A stretch of DNA of 64,000 bases. Source: Deltaproteobacteria bacterium. GTDB lineage: Bacteria > Myxococcota_A > Polyangia > Haliangiales > Haliangiaceae. The notes beneath the pieces were generated by a model. It had not been told where the DNA came from. It did no database searches and worked only from the letters and a program-made list of their open reading frames with translations. Below, piece after piece: positions 43,775-52,016 of this stretch. Where the stretch lies: positions 62,214 to 126,213 of the forward strand of contig JAHDIH010000008.1 in assembly GCA_020630875.1 (NCBI GenBank), given 5' to 3'. The translations under genes and the position numbers were made by a program. Each line of letters begins with the position of its first letter. Position 1 is the stretch's first letter.

Positions 43775-45216
43775 GAGAAAAATACCTCTGAGGCTGGAGT
43801 TGACTTGTACTGGCGGTCCAAAATTTCAAACCTTTCAATGGGGACTTCCGCAGGATGGGCATGACCGCAAGCCGCACTGAGTCGAAGAATCTCTTTACGC
43901 AAGTTGATCAGGTAGTTCGCGCACTTTACCGATTTTTCTGACGGATCTAAACCGCGTACCCTCCACGCAGAGTGCGTTGCGATGCCTGCGGGACATTTAC
44001 CAGTGTGGCAATGCTGGGCTTGAATGCAACCGATGGCGAGCATTGGTTCCCTAGCCACCCCAATCATATCGCAGCCCAGGGCCATCGCTAACAGAGCATC
44101 CTGAGGAAAGCCCAACTTGCCTGACCCCATAAATACCACGTTTTTGTCCATGTCGTGCTTTCTGAATGCTTCGACTACCCGAGGAAACCCAACCTTAAAC
44201 GGCAGGGATACGTGATCTGAGAAAGGTAAAGGAGCAGCTCCGGTTCCTCCTTCTCCTCCGTCAACGGCAATGAAATCTGGCCCAATTTTTTGCTCGGACA
44301 TTTTTTTGGCAAGTTCTTCCCAGAACGGGGTATCACCGACCGCAGATTTGATTCCCACCGGTAGTCCGGTGGCGTCCGCAATAGATTCAATGAACGCGAG
44401 CATTTCATCATGGTTCGAGAACGCCGTGTGATGGGAAGGGCTGATGCAACTCTTGCCAATTGGAATGCCTCTAATCTTGGCAATGGTGGGGGTCACTTTT
44501 TTGCCAGGTAACACCCCCCCGAGTCCAGGTTTGGCACCCTGGGATAGTTTTACCTCAATGGCACGGACGTTATATTCCTCGCATACGGCGACAAGTCTAT
44601 CGAGACTGAATGTCCCATCCTCGTTGCGACATCCGTAGTAACCAGTTCCTACTTGCCAAATAAGGTCGGCTCCGTGTCCGTGATGGGGCGAGACGCCACC
44701 TTCGCCAGTGTTGTGAGCAGCCGATGCAATTTGGCAACCTCGGTTCATTGCTTCCACTGCCGTTTTTCCAAGAGAGCCGTAGCTCATCCCGGATATGAAA
44801 ACAGTAGAGTCGGGCGTAAATGGTTTCTTTCGGTTTCTCCAACCGCCTAGTGTTTTCTTGCAAGGGATCAAGTAGTCTGGATTGTCGCGTGGCTCGTCTA
44901 ACGGAAATGCCGACTGTTTGATGACCAAGTGGTTCGTTGGCTCTTCGATGTTTAGATCGGTACCAAAACCAAAATAGGTATTACCTTTCGCTGCAGAATT
45001 GTATACCCATCGTCTTTGGTCGCGAGAGAAAGGCCGTTCCTCGTTGTTGGCGGCAACGATGTACTGTCTAAGCTCTGGACCAAAAGAGGAAAGTACGTGC
45101 CTGAAGTGCCCTACGATAGGATACACTCGGAGAATGGGATCTTTCGTTTGAAAGATGTCGTACAGAAACACGAGTAGTAGCAGAGAAGCGACGACCAATA
45201 AGATGATGAGCCACAT
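43771..45216 (-). CDS. FMN-binding glutamate-synthase-like protein, membrane-anchored
   Basis: A 481-aa protein. Residues 1-20 form a membrane helix (MWLIILLVVASLLLLVFLYD). The rest is the FMN-binding barrel of the large glutamate synthase subunit, with GMSYGSLGKTAVEAMNRG, VEVKLSQGAKPGLGG-like AIEVKLSQGAKPGLGG, and DGGEGGTGAAP. The 3Fe-4S cysteines are spaced C397-x5-C403-x4-C408 (CIQAQHCHTGKC), as in glutamate synthase. The amidotransferase domain is absent, so it cannot make glutamate from glutamine alone. The family is widespread and of uncertain function. It is upstream of, and overlaps, the GH5 gene. Confidence 0.87.
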   Translation of the reverse strand: MWLIILLVVASLLLLVFLYDIFQTKDPILRVYPIVGHFRHVLSSFGPELRQYIVAANNEERPFSRDQRRWVYNSAAKGNTYFGFGTDLNIEEPTNHLVIKQSAFPLDEPRDNPDYLIPCKKTLGGWRNRKKPFTPDSTVFISGMSYGSLGKTAVEAMNRGCQIASAAHNTGEGGVSPHHGHGADLIWQVGTGYYGCRNEDGTFSLDRLVAVCEEYNVRAIEVKLSQGAKPGLGGVLPGKKVTPTIAKIRGIPIGKSCISPSHHTAFSNHDEMLAFIESIADATGLPVGIKSAVGDTPFWEELAKKMSEQKIGPDFIAVDGGEGGTGAAPLPFSDHVSLPFKVGFPRVVEAFRKHDMDKNVVFMGSGKLGFPQDALLAMALGCDMIGVAREPMLAIGCIQAQHCHTGKCPAGIATHSAWRVRGLDPSEKSVKCANYLINLRKEILRLSAACGHAHPAEVPIERFEILDRQYKSTPASEVFFS

Positions 45217-45277
45217 GTCGCGAGCCTAGCGCAAAAAACGTCTTTGGTGGGGACGGGGCAATTCAATTGCTACTTTT

Positions 45278-46669
45278 TTAGAACTCTGCAAGTCGCGGAG
45301 CACGCGGGAATGGAATGACGTCACGAATGTTATCGATCCCTGTGGCGTATTGAATGGCTCGTTCGAATCCTAAACCAAACCCTGCATGAGGCACGGTGCC
45401 GTATTTTCTAAGGTCGCGGTACCACCAGTAGTCTTCCTTCGGTAGTTTCATTTCTTCCAGACGGGCGTCGAGAACGTCAAGCCGGTCTTCCCTTTGACTT
45501 CCACCGATTATTTCACCGATTCCTGGAGCTAAGACGTCCATTGCCGCAACCGTTTTGTTGTCGTCATTTAGCCGCATGTAGAACGCTTTTATGTCCTTGG
45601 GATAATTAATCACTGCCACCGGTTTACCAATAAGCTCTTCGGTCAAATATCGTTCGTGTTCGGATTGCAGATCGATTCCCCAGGTCACCGGAAATTCGAA
45701 CTTCTTTTTGGCTTTTTGCAGCTGAGTGACGGCGTCGGTATACTCGATACGCTCAAACGGAGAGTCGATTAGGTTTTGCAGTCTACCTACAACTCCCTTG
45801 GAGACAAACTTATTGAAAAATTCCATGTCTTCCGGATTCCGCTCAAGCAGTGCCGAGTAGATGTACTTAAGGAATTTTTCAGCAAGGTCTACATCAGTAC
45901 TCAGATCTGCAAATGCAATTTCTGGCTCGACCATCCAGAACTCTGCGAGGTGCCTTCTGGTGTTAGAGTTTTCTGCCCGAAACGTAGGACCGAACGTGTA
46001 GACGTTACTCATGGCCAAGCAGTAGGCCTCGACGTTTAATTGGCCGGATACTGTAAGGTGAGCTTCTTTGCCGAAGAAGTCGTTGGTGTAGTCAATCGCT
46101 CCCTTGTCATTCACCGGCAAGTTTTGCAAATCAAGCGTAGAAACTCTAAACATCTCTCCCGCACCTTCGCAGTCGTTAGCAGTGATGATAGGAGTGTGAA
46201 TCCAATAGAAATGGTTCTTCTGAAAGAACTCGTGGATGGCGAAGGCCAAGGTATGTCGAACCCGGGTGACCGCCCCAATCAAATTGGTCCTTGGTCGAAG
46301 ATGAGCCATCTCCCTCAGGTATTCCATGGAGTGGCGCTTTGGTTGCATTGGATACTTCTCGGGGTCGGCTACCAGTCCGATGACTTCGACTTCTTCCGCT
46401 TTTAGCTCGACGCTTTGCCCTTTGCCTTTTGACTCTACGATGCTGCCGTGAACCCGTAAAGATGCGCCAGATGTGAGCTTTTTGATATCCTCGCGTGAGG
46501 CCAGGGCGCCTTCGCATACCACCTGAATCGGAGTGACACTGCTTCCATCAAGCAGGTTGATGAAGCAAAGCTCGGCGTTGGAGTGCCGGATGGTCCGGAC
46601 CCAACCTTGTACCATCGCGGCATCGCCGATAGGAAATTGGCCTCGTAAGATGTCGATTGATCGCGCCAT
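45278..46669 (-). CDS. asnS: Asparaginyl-tRNA synthetase
   Basis: A 463-aa class II aminoacyl-tRNA synthetase. N-terminal OB-fold anticodon domain ([20 protein letters not shown], about 18-105). Catalytic domain with motif 2 [21 protein letters not shown] and motif 3 [15 protein letters not shown], ending [17 protein letters not shown]. It charges tRNA-Asn with asparagine. The length is normal. A 61-nt gap separates it from the next gene downstream; upstream, 92 nt separate it from the divergent tetR gene. Confidence 0.95.
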   Translation of the reverse strand: MARSIDILRGQFPIGDAAMVQGWVRTIRHSNAELCFINLLDGSSVTPIQVVCEGALASREDIKKLTSGASLRVHGSIVESKGKGQSVELKAEEVEVIGLVADPEKYPMQPKRHSMEYLREMAHLRPRTNLIGAVTRVRHTLAFAIHEFFQKNHFYWIHTPIITANDCEGAGEMFRVSTLDLQNLPVNDKGAIDYTNDFFGKEAHLTVSGQLNVEAYCLAMSNVYTFGPTFRAENSNTRRHLAEFWMVEPEIAFADLSTDVDLAEKFLKYIYSALLERNPEDMEFFNKFVSKGVVGRLQNLIDSPFERIEYTDAVTQLQKAKKKFEFPVTWGIDLQSEHERYLTEELIGKPVAVINYPKDIKAFYMRLNDDNKTVAAMDVLAPGIGEIIGGSQREDRLDVLDARLEEMKLPKEDYWWYRDLRKYGTVPHAGFGLGFERAIQYATGIDNIRDVIPFPRAPRLAEF

Positions 46670-46733
46670 AAACCCTAGCTAACATGCCTTTTGCAGCGTC
46701 GCCAGCGTCGGATGTTTCATTAGCACTTGCATT

Positions 46734-46753
46734 GTAAGTAAGTAGTCACCTAC
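46734..46753. promoter_or_regulatory. Candidate TetR operator upstream of tetR
   Basis: GTAAGTAAGTAGTCACCTAC at 46734-46753 matches the site at 47462-47481 at 16 of 20 positions. It is less symmetric than the second site. It lies 8 nt before the GTG start of the TetR-family gene, a place suited to autoregulation. Confidence 0.5.
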
Positions 46754-46761
46754 CATGGGAT

Positions 46762-47448
46762 GTGGCGCGGTTGAACAACGAGGCAAGACGGCAGCAAATA
46801 ATTGAAGCCTGCATGCCACTTTTTGCATCCAACGCAGCGGGAGAAGTGACCACAAAGGACATGGCAAACGCCGCAGGCGTATCAGAAGCACTACTTTACC
46901 GGCACTTCGCAGGGAAAGAGGAACTCTATCATGCCATCCTGCACGAATGCGTCAGCCAGTCCACGGCCACCGTGGAACTACTGTCAGAGCTACCAGACAG
47001 CACTGAAACGTTAATTCTATGCGTTTACGCCTTGATGTGGAAAATTCAAACGGGCGCCAAAGAGCCTGAAGTGGCGATGGTACACCGCATACTTCAGCGC
47101 TCCATCATGGACGATGGCCAGTTTGCCAAGCTGTTCATCGCCAAAACCTCGGCCCCATGGGTCGAAAAGATGCGACGTTGCGTCATGGGCGCGGCAGCTC
47201 AAGGTGATCTTGTCGGGAGTGAAGACGACGCAGAATTGGCCATTTGGCTGGCTCACCACGCTTCTGTAACCGTGCTGACCTACAGGCTGGCTCCTACCGA
47301 AGTCATGTCCTACGGCATGACTGATGAGAAACTTTTGGAACGTTCGGTGAGGGTCATGCTTCGAGCGGTGGGGGTTAAAGAAGCGCTTATTGAAGCGAAT
47401 TACAAACCCAAAACGTTCTCAGCATTGATTGCTCACGCAAAGTCTTGA
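46762..47448 (+). CDS. TetR/AcrR-family transcriptional regulator
   Basis: A 228-aa repressor-type protein. N-terminal HTH in residues ~10-55 (ARRQQIIEACMPLFASNAAG, DMANAAGVSEALLYRHFAGK), then an all-helical ligand-binding domain with no recognisable subfamily signature. GTG at 46762 is in the correct frame for the HTH. Two near-identical operator-like sites, before its own gene and before the next operon, suggest it represses itself and the LolA-like/outer-membrane/RND export genes, with release by a transported hydrophobic ligand (inference from common TetR-RND pairs). Confidence 0.9.
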   Translation: MARLNNEARRQQIIEACMPLFASNAAGEVTTKDMANAAGVSEALLYRHFAGKEELYHAILHECVSQSTATVELLSELPDSTETLILCVYALMWKIQTGAKEPEVAMVHRILQRSIMDDGQFAKLFIAKTSAPWVEKMRRCVMGAAAQGDLVGSEDDAELAIWLAHHASVTVLTYRLAPTEVMSYGMTDEKLLERSVRVMLRAVGVKEALIEANYKPKTFSALIAHAKS

Positions 47449-47481
47449 CAACCAAACCTGAGTAAGTGAGTATTCACTTAT
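47445..47481 (+). promoter_or_regulatory. Promoter with palindromic TetR operator before the export operon
   Basis: A perfect TTGACA box lies at 47445-47450 over the tetR stop. TAAGTGAGTATTCACTTA at 47463-47480 is a perfect inverted repeat (seven-base arms including T/A ends, GTAT centre), overlapping the expected -10 region and the ATG at 47480. A -10 such as GAGTAT at 47468-47473 has 17-base spacing but is weak. Binding here would block transcription and initiation. The leader would be very short or absent. Confidence 0.55.
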
Positions 47482-48244
47482 GAGATTTCTTACAGGTTTG
47501 TTATTTCTGTCTTTTGCCTCCGGTGCATCCGCGGATGCGGCCAGTGAGGGCCTTGCCATTGCGAAAAAGAATGCGAAAGCCAATGATGGATACATCGGAG
47601 AATCCTCCACCATGGAAATGATTCTTTATAACGCGCAGGGCGCAAAGAACTCCCGCAAGATGAAGTCTCGAGTAAAAGAGACAAAGAAAGACGGGGATAA
47701 ATCTATCGTCACGTTCCTTTCGCCTGCGGATGTAAAAGGGACGAAGCTTCTGACATGGACGAAGAAACGTGGCGACGACAAGCAGTGGATGTACCTTCCC
47801 GCCTTTAAGCGTACCAAGCGCATTGCCGCGAGAAACAAAAGTGGTTCTTTCATGGGAAGTGAATTCGCGTACGAAGACTTGGGGTCTCAAGAAGTTGAGA
47901 AATACAAGTTCAAACTACTTTCCGAGGAGAAATTCGGTGGTAGGGCCGTGTGGAAAATGGAGCGGATTCCGAAAGACAAACGTTCCGGCTACAGTAAACA
48001 AATCATGTGGATCGATAAAGCGTATCATGGTCCTCTTCAAATCGACTACTACGATCGTAAGGGTGCAAAGTTAAAGACAGCAAAGTTTACGAACTACAAA
48101 AAGTTTGGAAAACATTGGCGAGTCGGCAAGATCGATATATCTAACCACCAAACGCGAAAACGCTCGGTGATCAGCTGGTCGAAACGAACACTTGGTAAGT
48201 CGATTGATGATGAGGTGTTTGATGCCGACGAACTTGATCAGTAG
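47480..48244 (+). CDS. Outer-membrane lipoprotein-sorting-like (LolA-fold) periplasmic protein
   Basis: A 254-aa protein with a signal peptide (RFLTGLLFLSFASGASADA). The mature part has the LolA-like pattern often encoded beside MMPL/RND transporters: MEMILYNAQGAKNSRKMKSR, DKSIVTFLSPADVKGTKLL, RNKSGSFMGSEFAYEDL, and MWIDKAYHGPLQIDYYDRKG. Such proteins are thought to carry lipids or lipoproteins across the periplasm. It is the first gene of a TetR-regulated operon with the outer-membrane protein and the RND transporter. Confidence 0.87.
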   Translation: MRFLTGLLFLSFASGASADAASEGLAIAKKNAKANDGYIGESSTMEMILYNAQGAKNSRKMKSRVKETKKDGDKSIVTFLSPADVKGTKLLTWTKKRGDDKQWMYLPAFKRTKRIAARNKSGSFMGSEFAYEDLGSQEVEKYKFKLLSEEKFGGRAVWKMERIPKDKRSGYSKQIMWIDKAYHGPLQIDYYDRKGAKLKTAKFTNYKKFGKHWRVGKIDISNHQTRKRSVISWSKRTLGKSIDDEVFDADELDQ

Positions 48245-49466
48245 TTTAATAGTTGTCGCATTATCTGTCGCTTCTCACGCGGACTCCTTTTCCAGCGAAG
48301 GAGAGCTCACATTGGAGGGACGTGGTTTTCTGCCCGATGTGAGCAGTGTAGATAATTTCAACGTCAGTCTCGCTGGCAGGCTAAAAGCGACTTACAAGAA
48401 CAAGCCGTGGAGGGCCAATTTTTCTCTGTTTGGCCGAGCTGACGCTCGAGATGATGAGCGCTCAGCGATGTTTGTCGAAGAGGCTTGGGTTCAGTACAAA
48501 AAAAAGAAGCTCCGTATCGTCGCAGGTTACGACACGCGTAATTGGAGTGCGCTTGAGGTGTTTCATCCTGTCGATGTAATCAACGCTCGTTTTCTTGATG
48601 GCGACATTCAGTACCCTGAGAAGATAGGTGAACTAATGGTGAGCGCGCGACTGAAGTTTGGTGAAGGAAGTATTGAAGCGATGGCTATGCCTGTTTTCAC
48701 CGAGCCTATTTTTCCAAGTCAACGGTCACGTTTTCGTTTTGCTCCGCCCGGAGTCGGACTCCCCGAGGCTTGGCATACGGACATGGATGGAAAGCGTACT
48801 GATAGTAACTTCCTACCTCAGTGGGCGGTGCGGTTGCAGTATCGTTTTTCTGACCTGGAACTCTCAGCCCACGTCTTGCATCAGCTTGATCGACAATCGC
48901 CGTTTCTTACTCCGGATGTTGTCAATGGCGTCGCGACCGCTCGGCTTTTGTACGCCCCTGTAATGCAGTTTGGTGGAACCGCACAACTGGTGAAAGGTGG
49001 GTTTATATTCAAAGCGGAAGGGGCTTACAGAAAGCTGACAGAACCTCAGTCGCTGACAATCCTTCCAGCTGTCGATTACGGCCTCGTCGCTGGTGGGGCA
49101 GAGTACGGAATTAGTCACGAATCAGGAGCTTCCTCCACACTACTTTTTGAGATGCAATGGCTGTTGGATGCAAAGGTGGAAGAAGTACCGTTTTTGGCTT
49201 TTAGCCGTCACGCGCTTTTGGGGTGGCGTGCCGACTTTTCCGATGAAGCAGGAACTACATTGCTATTTTCAGTAATCAGCAATGTCACCGATCCTCAGCA
49301 GCTACTCTTGGGCGGAGAACTGGGGCGACGACTAGGAAACGATTGGAAATTGACCGCAGGGTTCCGATTGATTCACTTGCCTGCCGATGATCCCGACAAC
49401 AGGGTTGGGGCAGATTGGTTGTCGGGGGCGAATCAGGCCTATGCGAAGATGACTCGATACTTTTAG
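48222..49466 (+). CDS. Outer-membrane beta-barrel-like protein of the RND export operon
   Basis: A 414-aa protein from ATG 48222, which follows GAGG by 6 nt and begins a signal peptide (MPTNLISSLIVVALSVASHA). The mature sequence is built of alternating amphipathic strands (RLKATYKNKPWRANFSLFGR, LRIVAGYDTRNWSALEVF, PQWAVRLQYRFSDLELSAHV) and ends in an aromatic residue (AYAKMTRYF), as in outer-membrane barrels. It overlaps the LolA-like gene by 23 nt. It may be the outer-membrane exit or acceptor for the RND/LolA-like pair; the exact family was not identified. Confidence 0.75.
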   Translation: MPTNLISSLIVVALSVASHADSFSSEGELTLEGRGFLPDVSSVDNFNVSLAGRLKATYKNKPWRANFSLFGRADARDDERSAMFVEEAWVQYKKKKLRIVAGYDTRNWSALEVFHPVDVINARFLDGDIQYPEKIGELMVSARLKFGEGSIEAMAMPVFTEPIFPSQRSRFRFAPPGVGLPEAWHTDMDGKRTDSNFLPQWAVRLQYRFSDLELSAHVLHQLDRQSPFLTPDVVNGVATARLLYAPVMQFGGTAQLVKGGFIFKAEGAYRKLTEPQSLTILPAVDYGLVAGGAEYGISHESGASSTLLFEMQWLLDAKVEEVPFLAFSRHALLGWRADFSDEAGTTLLFSVISNVTDPQQLLLGGELGRRLGNDWKLTAGFRLIHLPADDPDNRVGADWLSGANQAYAKMTRYF

Positions 49467-49477
49467 AAAAGAACAAA

Positions 49478-51940
49478 ATGAGCGAACCAAAGAAATTTAA
49501 ATTTGTAGAATTCATCGTAAACAAACCGCTGATGGCAATTGCTTGTGCGGTCGCAATACTTTTGGTGTTGGCGCCTGGAGTGAAAGGGTTGGTACCGAAT
49601 TTCACGCATACGGCTTTCTTTACGGACGACGACCCGATGGTGCTGCAATTCAATGATTTTGAAAAGCAGTTCTCCAATGATGACAATTTGCTCATAGCGG
49701 TGAAATCACCTTCGGGAATTTTCGATGAAGACTCCGCGCTGTTGCTCCAGGAAATCACTAAAGAGATGTGGTTGGTCCCTGATATTATTCGGGTGGATTC
49801 GCTATCCAATTTTAACTGGGTGCATGATGTAGACGATGTCATGGTCGTAGAGGCTCTGATTCCCAAGAAGGTTTCCATGGAGGAGGCCAAGGCGGTCGAA
49901 ACTCTTGCTTTAAAAGAAGGTCTATTAGAAGCGGCTGTGATCAACGGGCCGTTGACTCAAGAAATGATTGCAGCTTTACGCGAGGCTGAGTCGGGACTAA
50001 TTGCGGAGGGGAAAGTTGATGTGTCTACGATTCCCGAAGTCGCGATGTTTCCGGATGTGCTGAAGCAACGAAAAAAGGTAGCGCTTTCTCACCGAGTACT
50101 TCCTGAGTACTTGGTTTCCAAAGACGCGACTACCGCACTAATCTACGCAAGGGTTCGCCCAGGCTTTGACAATCCGCCTGATGCGCCGTTAATTACCAAC
50201 GCGGCCAAAAAGGTACTTGAGAAACTCAAAAGGACGGATCATGAATTCTACATGACCGGTGGTACGGCGATTAATACGGCTTTCAAAGAATCTGCTGAGT
50301 CGGACATGTCTCGGATAATGCCTATTCTTCTCGGGATTACGATTCTATTGCTCTTTTTGAGATTTCGTTCTGTTGCGGGAGTTATTCTTCCGTTGCTCGT
50401 GGTGATTTGGGGAACCATTGGGGCGTTCGGGTTTGGCGGTTGGATTGACATCGAAGTCTCTACAATTACCATTACGCTGCCGCAGATCATGATAGCGGTG
50501 GGAGTGGCAGATGCCATTCATATTTTGACATCTTACTTTTTGGCAAGACGACGTGGTGAGGATCGAAAAGAAGCGACGCGTTACACCCTTTCCAAAAATC
50601 TGAAACCGACGATACTCACAACCATCTCGACGGCCCTTGGTTTTGCGGCCTTCGTAACCGCTTCGTTAAAACCTATCATTGGTCTTGGCATTATCGCAGC
50701 GGCCGGCACTTTGGTCGCATGGCTTGCTACCTATTTGTTGGTGGGGGGGCTTCTCGTTTTACTTCCTTGGAAAGTTAAGAAGGTAGATACTGTGGAAGGC
50801 GGCGTAGCGAGCGAACGTTCCAAGCGATGGGCCAAAGTGCTCGACAAGCATCGATTAAAGATTGTGGTTGTCGGATTCGCCTTGGCGGGCGTGAGTATCT
50901 TCTTGTCTTTAAAGAACACGGTGAACTCTGACCCGTATAAATATTTCGCAGAGGGGTATCCACTCAGAGACGCACAAGACATCATATTGAAAGACATGGG
51001 CGGTGCATTGACCTACGAGGTCGTCGTTGACTCCGGCAAGAAAGACGGCATCAAAGATCCGGACTTCCTTAAGAGGGTAGAGCAGCTAGAAAAGCAAGCC
51101 CTTGATCTCAAGTTGGTTGGTAAGTCTGTTTCTATTGTCGAAATCGTCAAACAGGTCCACGAGACATTTTATGGAAATAACCCGGAGTATTACCGCATTC
51201 CTGATACCACTCCGCAAGTCGCGCAATTGATTCAACAGTACTCAGGAGGATTGCCTCAAGGTATGGGGCTTGATGATTCCATCGACTACGACTACCAAAG
51301 ACTACGTATCAGGTTTATTTCAAAAACGACTGCATCTTCGGAGTGGCTTGATAACGCCCGTTTGCTTGAAAGAAAAGCAACGGCTCTCGGATTGAACGCG
51401 ATAGTTACCGGTAAGTCTCGATTGTATCAGGGAATGAACGACCACGTGGTGGAATCGTTTATACGGTCACTTTTGACCGCGGTAGTTTTGATCAGTTTGC
51501 TTTTGCTTTGCGTCTTCCGGTCCTTGCGGGTTGGTCTGATAGCAATTATTCCTAACGTCATTCCTTTGATGGTTGGTGGGCTCACGCTTTGGATTATTGG
51601 TAAACCGATTGACATAGGAACGGTCTTGGTCGCTTCTGTATGCATCGGTATTGCTGTTGACGACACGATTCATATTCTTTCTAGCTACGACTATTGGCGT
51701 AATCAGGGAGATGCGTCTCAAGTGGCCATCGGCAAAGTGTTCTCCGGAACGGGACCAGCGCTTGTGGTGACTACCGCTATTTTGGTCGCTGCTTTTGGCA
51801 TGTATGCTTTTGGTACATTTGTTCCAAACGTCTACTTTGGAATTCTCACGGCGACGGTCCTTATTGCGGCGCTTATCACCGACATGGTGTTTCTTCCTGC
51901 GCTTCTGATGCTGCTGGAAGGCGACGAAAAGGAATCTTAG
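49478..51940 (+). CDS. RND/MMPL-family transporter
   Basis: An 820-aa polytopic protein from ATG 49478; the frame is open upstream but that part overlaps the previous gene. It has two repeats, each a membrane helix, a large periplasmic loop and a five-helix MMPL bundle. First bundle: MPILLGITILLLFLRFRSVA and GVADAIHILTSYFLARRRGE. Second: VGLIAIIPNVIPLMVGGLT and CIGIAVDDTIHILSSYDYWR, with conserved Asp residues for proton coupling. Together with the LolA-like and barrel proteins, it probably moves lipids or hydrophobic compounds towards the outer membrane. Confidence 0.9.
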   Translation: MSEPKKFKFVEFIVNKPLMAIACAVAILLVLAPGVKGLVPNFTHTAFFTDDDPMVLQFNDFEKQFSNDDNLLIAVKSPSGIFDEDSALLLQEITKEMWLVPDIIRVDSLSNFNWVHDVDDVMVVEALIPKKVSMEEAKAVETLALKEGLLEAAVINGPLTQEMIAALREAESGLIAEGKVDVSTIPEVAMFPDVLKQRKKVALSHRVLPEYLVSKDATTALIYARVRPGFDNPPDAPLITNAAKKVLEKLKRTDHEFYMTGGTAINTAFKESAESDMSRIMPILLGITILLLFLRFRSVAGVILPLLVVIWGTIGAFGFGGWIDIEVSTITITLPQIMIAVGVADAIHILTSYFLARRRGEDRKEATRYTLSKNLKPTILTTISTALGFAAFVTASLKPIIGLGIIAAAGTLVAWLATYLLVGGLLVLLPWKVKKVDTVEGGVASERSKRWAKVLDKHRLKIVVVGFALAGVSIFLSLKNTVNSDPYKYFAEGYPLRDAQDIILKDMGGALTYEVVVDSGKKDGIKDPDFLKRVEQLEKQALDLKLVGKSVSIVEIVKQVHETFYGNNPEYYRIPDTTPQVAQLIQQYSGGLPQGMGLDDSIDYDYQRLRIRFISKTTASSEWLDNARLLERKATALGLNAIVTGKSRLYQGMNDHVVESFIRSLLTAVVLISLLLLCVFRSLRVGLIAIIPNVIPLMVGGLTLWIIGKPIDIGTVLVASVCIGIAVDDTIHILSSYDYWRNQGDASQVAIGKVFSGTGPALVVTTAILVAAFGMYAFGTFVPNVYFGILTATVLIAALITDMVFLPALLMLLEGDEKES

Positions 51941-52016
51941 ACATTTCTTGCTCGCGATTGCGACAAAACTAGCTTGGGGCCAAGCCACAGAAAACTAACT
52001 TTGGTACGCTCAAGTC

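Noticed and set aside
47501..47890. 129-residue frame opposite the LolA-like gene
   Set aside because: Antisense shadow with no domain and no sensible start; the plus-strand gene has a signal peptide and family motifs.
51972..51985. GCTTGG-GG-CCAAGC palindrome between the RND and Clp/RF-like genes, considered as a terminator
   Set aside because: There is no T-run after it, and the two-base centre leaves no proper RNA loop at full stem length. It could be an operator but nothing supports this.
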